Shown: in pieces, positions 39,421-39,445 of the stretch | Layout: each line of letters starts with the position of its first letter | How positions within the stretch are numbered: the first letter of the stretch is position 1 | NCBI GenBank assembly: GCA_022819825.1 | Contig: JAJEGM010000036.1 | Location: 1-39,445 of the forward strand | Reading direction: 5' to 3' | Length of the DNA: 39,445 nt | From: Acidimicrobiia bacterium | GTDB lineage: Bacteria > Actinomycetota > Acidimicrobiia > Acidimicrobiales > Bin134 | Position numbers and translations under genes: made by a program | The notes under the pieces: generated by a model | The model's database searches: none | What the model was told of the DNA's origin: nothing | The model's input: the letters and a program-made list of their open reading frames with translations, nothing else

Positions 39421-39445
39421 GTGGTTGAAGGTAGTGCAGCGGCGT
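39421..39445 (+). CDS. Start of an unknown gene, possibly a transposase (partial)
   Basis: GTG at 39421 lies six bases after GGGAGG and opens a frame VVEGSAAA that runs off the window. Eight residues cannot identify a family. The position after a truncated gene, and a hairpin that would hide the ribosome-binding site in read-through transcripts, are features seen with insertion-sequence transposase genes; an IS481-type protein is one possibility, but this is speculation. Confidence 0.3.

Noticed and set aside
39340..39445. IS110-type bridge RNA upstream of a recombinase
   Set aside because: The eight visible residues do not resemble the start of an IS110 recombinase, and the non-coding stretch is a single long hairpin rather than the multi-loop layout expected.

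Overview
The window is a high-GC chromosomal segment from a mycothiol-producing actinobacterium. The evidence is the cluster histidine phosphatase - mshA - ybjN - proC - small excisionase-like HTH - heme genes, whose members and order resemble the mycobacterial chromosome, plus a MenJ-type reductase and a 14-subunit complex I operon. The split, b6-like cytochrome b and cytochrome genes unlike mycobacterial qcrCAB suggest a deep branch such as Acidimicrobiia; this assignment is inference.

Region 1 (1-4500) is accessory. It holds the tail of an unknown gene, GC-rich tandem and inverted repeats, a 106-bp fragment of an IS3-family element, one nearly complete IS3 element in the opposite orientation (1173-2499) whose OrfB carries a one-base frameshift, a third IS-end-like sequence, and five small predicted two-helix membrane proteins without recognisable family. 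It ends at a tRNA-like sequence on the minus strand (CCA anticodon loop) whose 3' end faces the accessory DNA, the geometry of a tRNA-associated island.

Region 2 (4505-9476) is a housekeeping cluster: histidine phosphatase, a MoaD/ThiS-like sulfur carrier, mycothiol glycosyltransferase MshA, a YbjN protein, ProC, a small MerR/excisionase-like HTH preceded by a 31-bp direct repeat, a SAM hydrolase-family protein, and an unlisted 29-residue membrane peptide.

Region 3 (9483-16237) makes tetrapyrroles by the C5 route: siroheme-type dehydrogenase, hemA, hemC, a cobA-hemD fusion and hemL (hemB is absent). A convergent menJ-like menaquinone reductase overlaps the end of hemL.

Region 4 (16286-38429) is respiratory. 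A membrane cytochrome c lies divergent to one long plus-strand run: an unknown four-helix protein, a 2x[4Fe-4S] ferredoxin, cytochrome b6-like and subunit IV-like proteins, a Rieske protein, a diheme cytochrome c, an unknown membrane protein, then nuoA to nuoN. Most genes overlap by 1-4 bases. Together they would pass electrons from NADH through menaquinone to c-type cytochromes, with quinone-modifying and heme-making enzymes encoded next door.

Region 5 (38496-39445) has a lipoprotein with two related sensor-like halves, the second cut short, followed by a 21-bp imperfect hairpin that buries the ribosome-binding site of a gene running off the window, possibly the left end of another mobile element.
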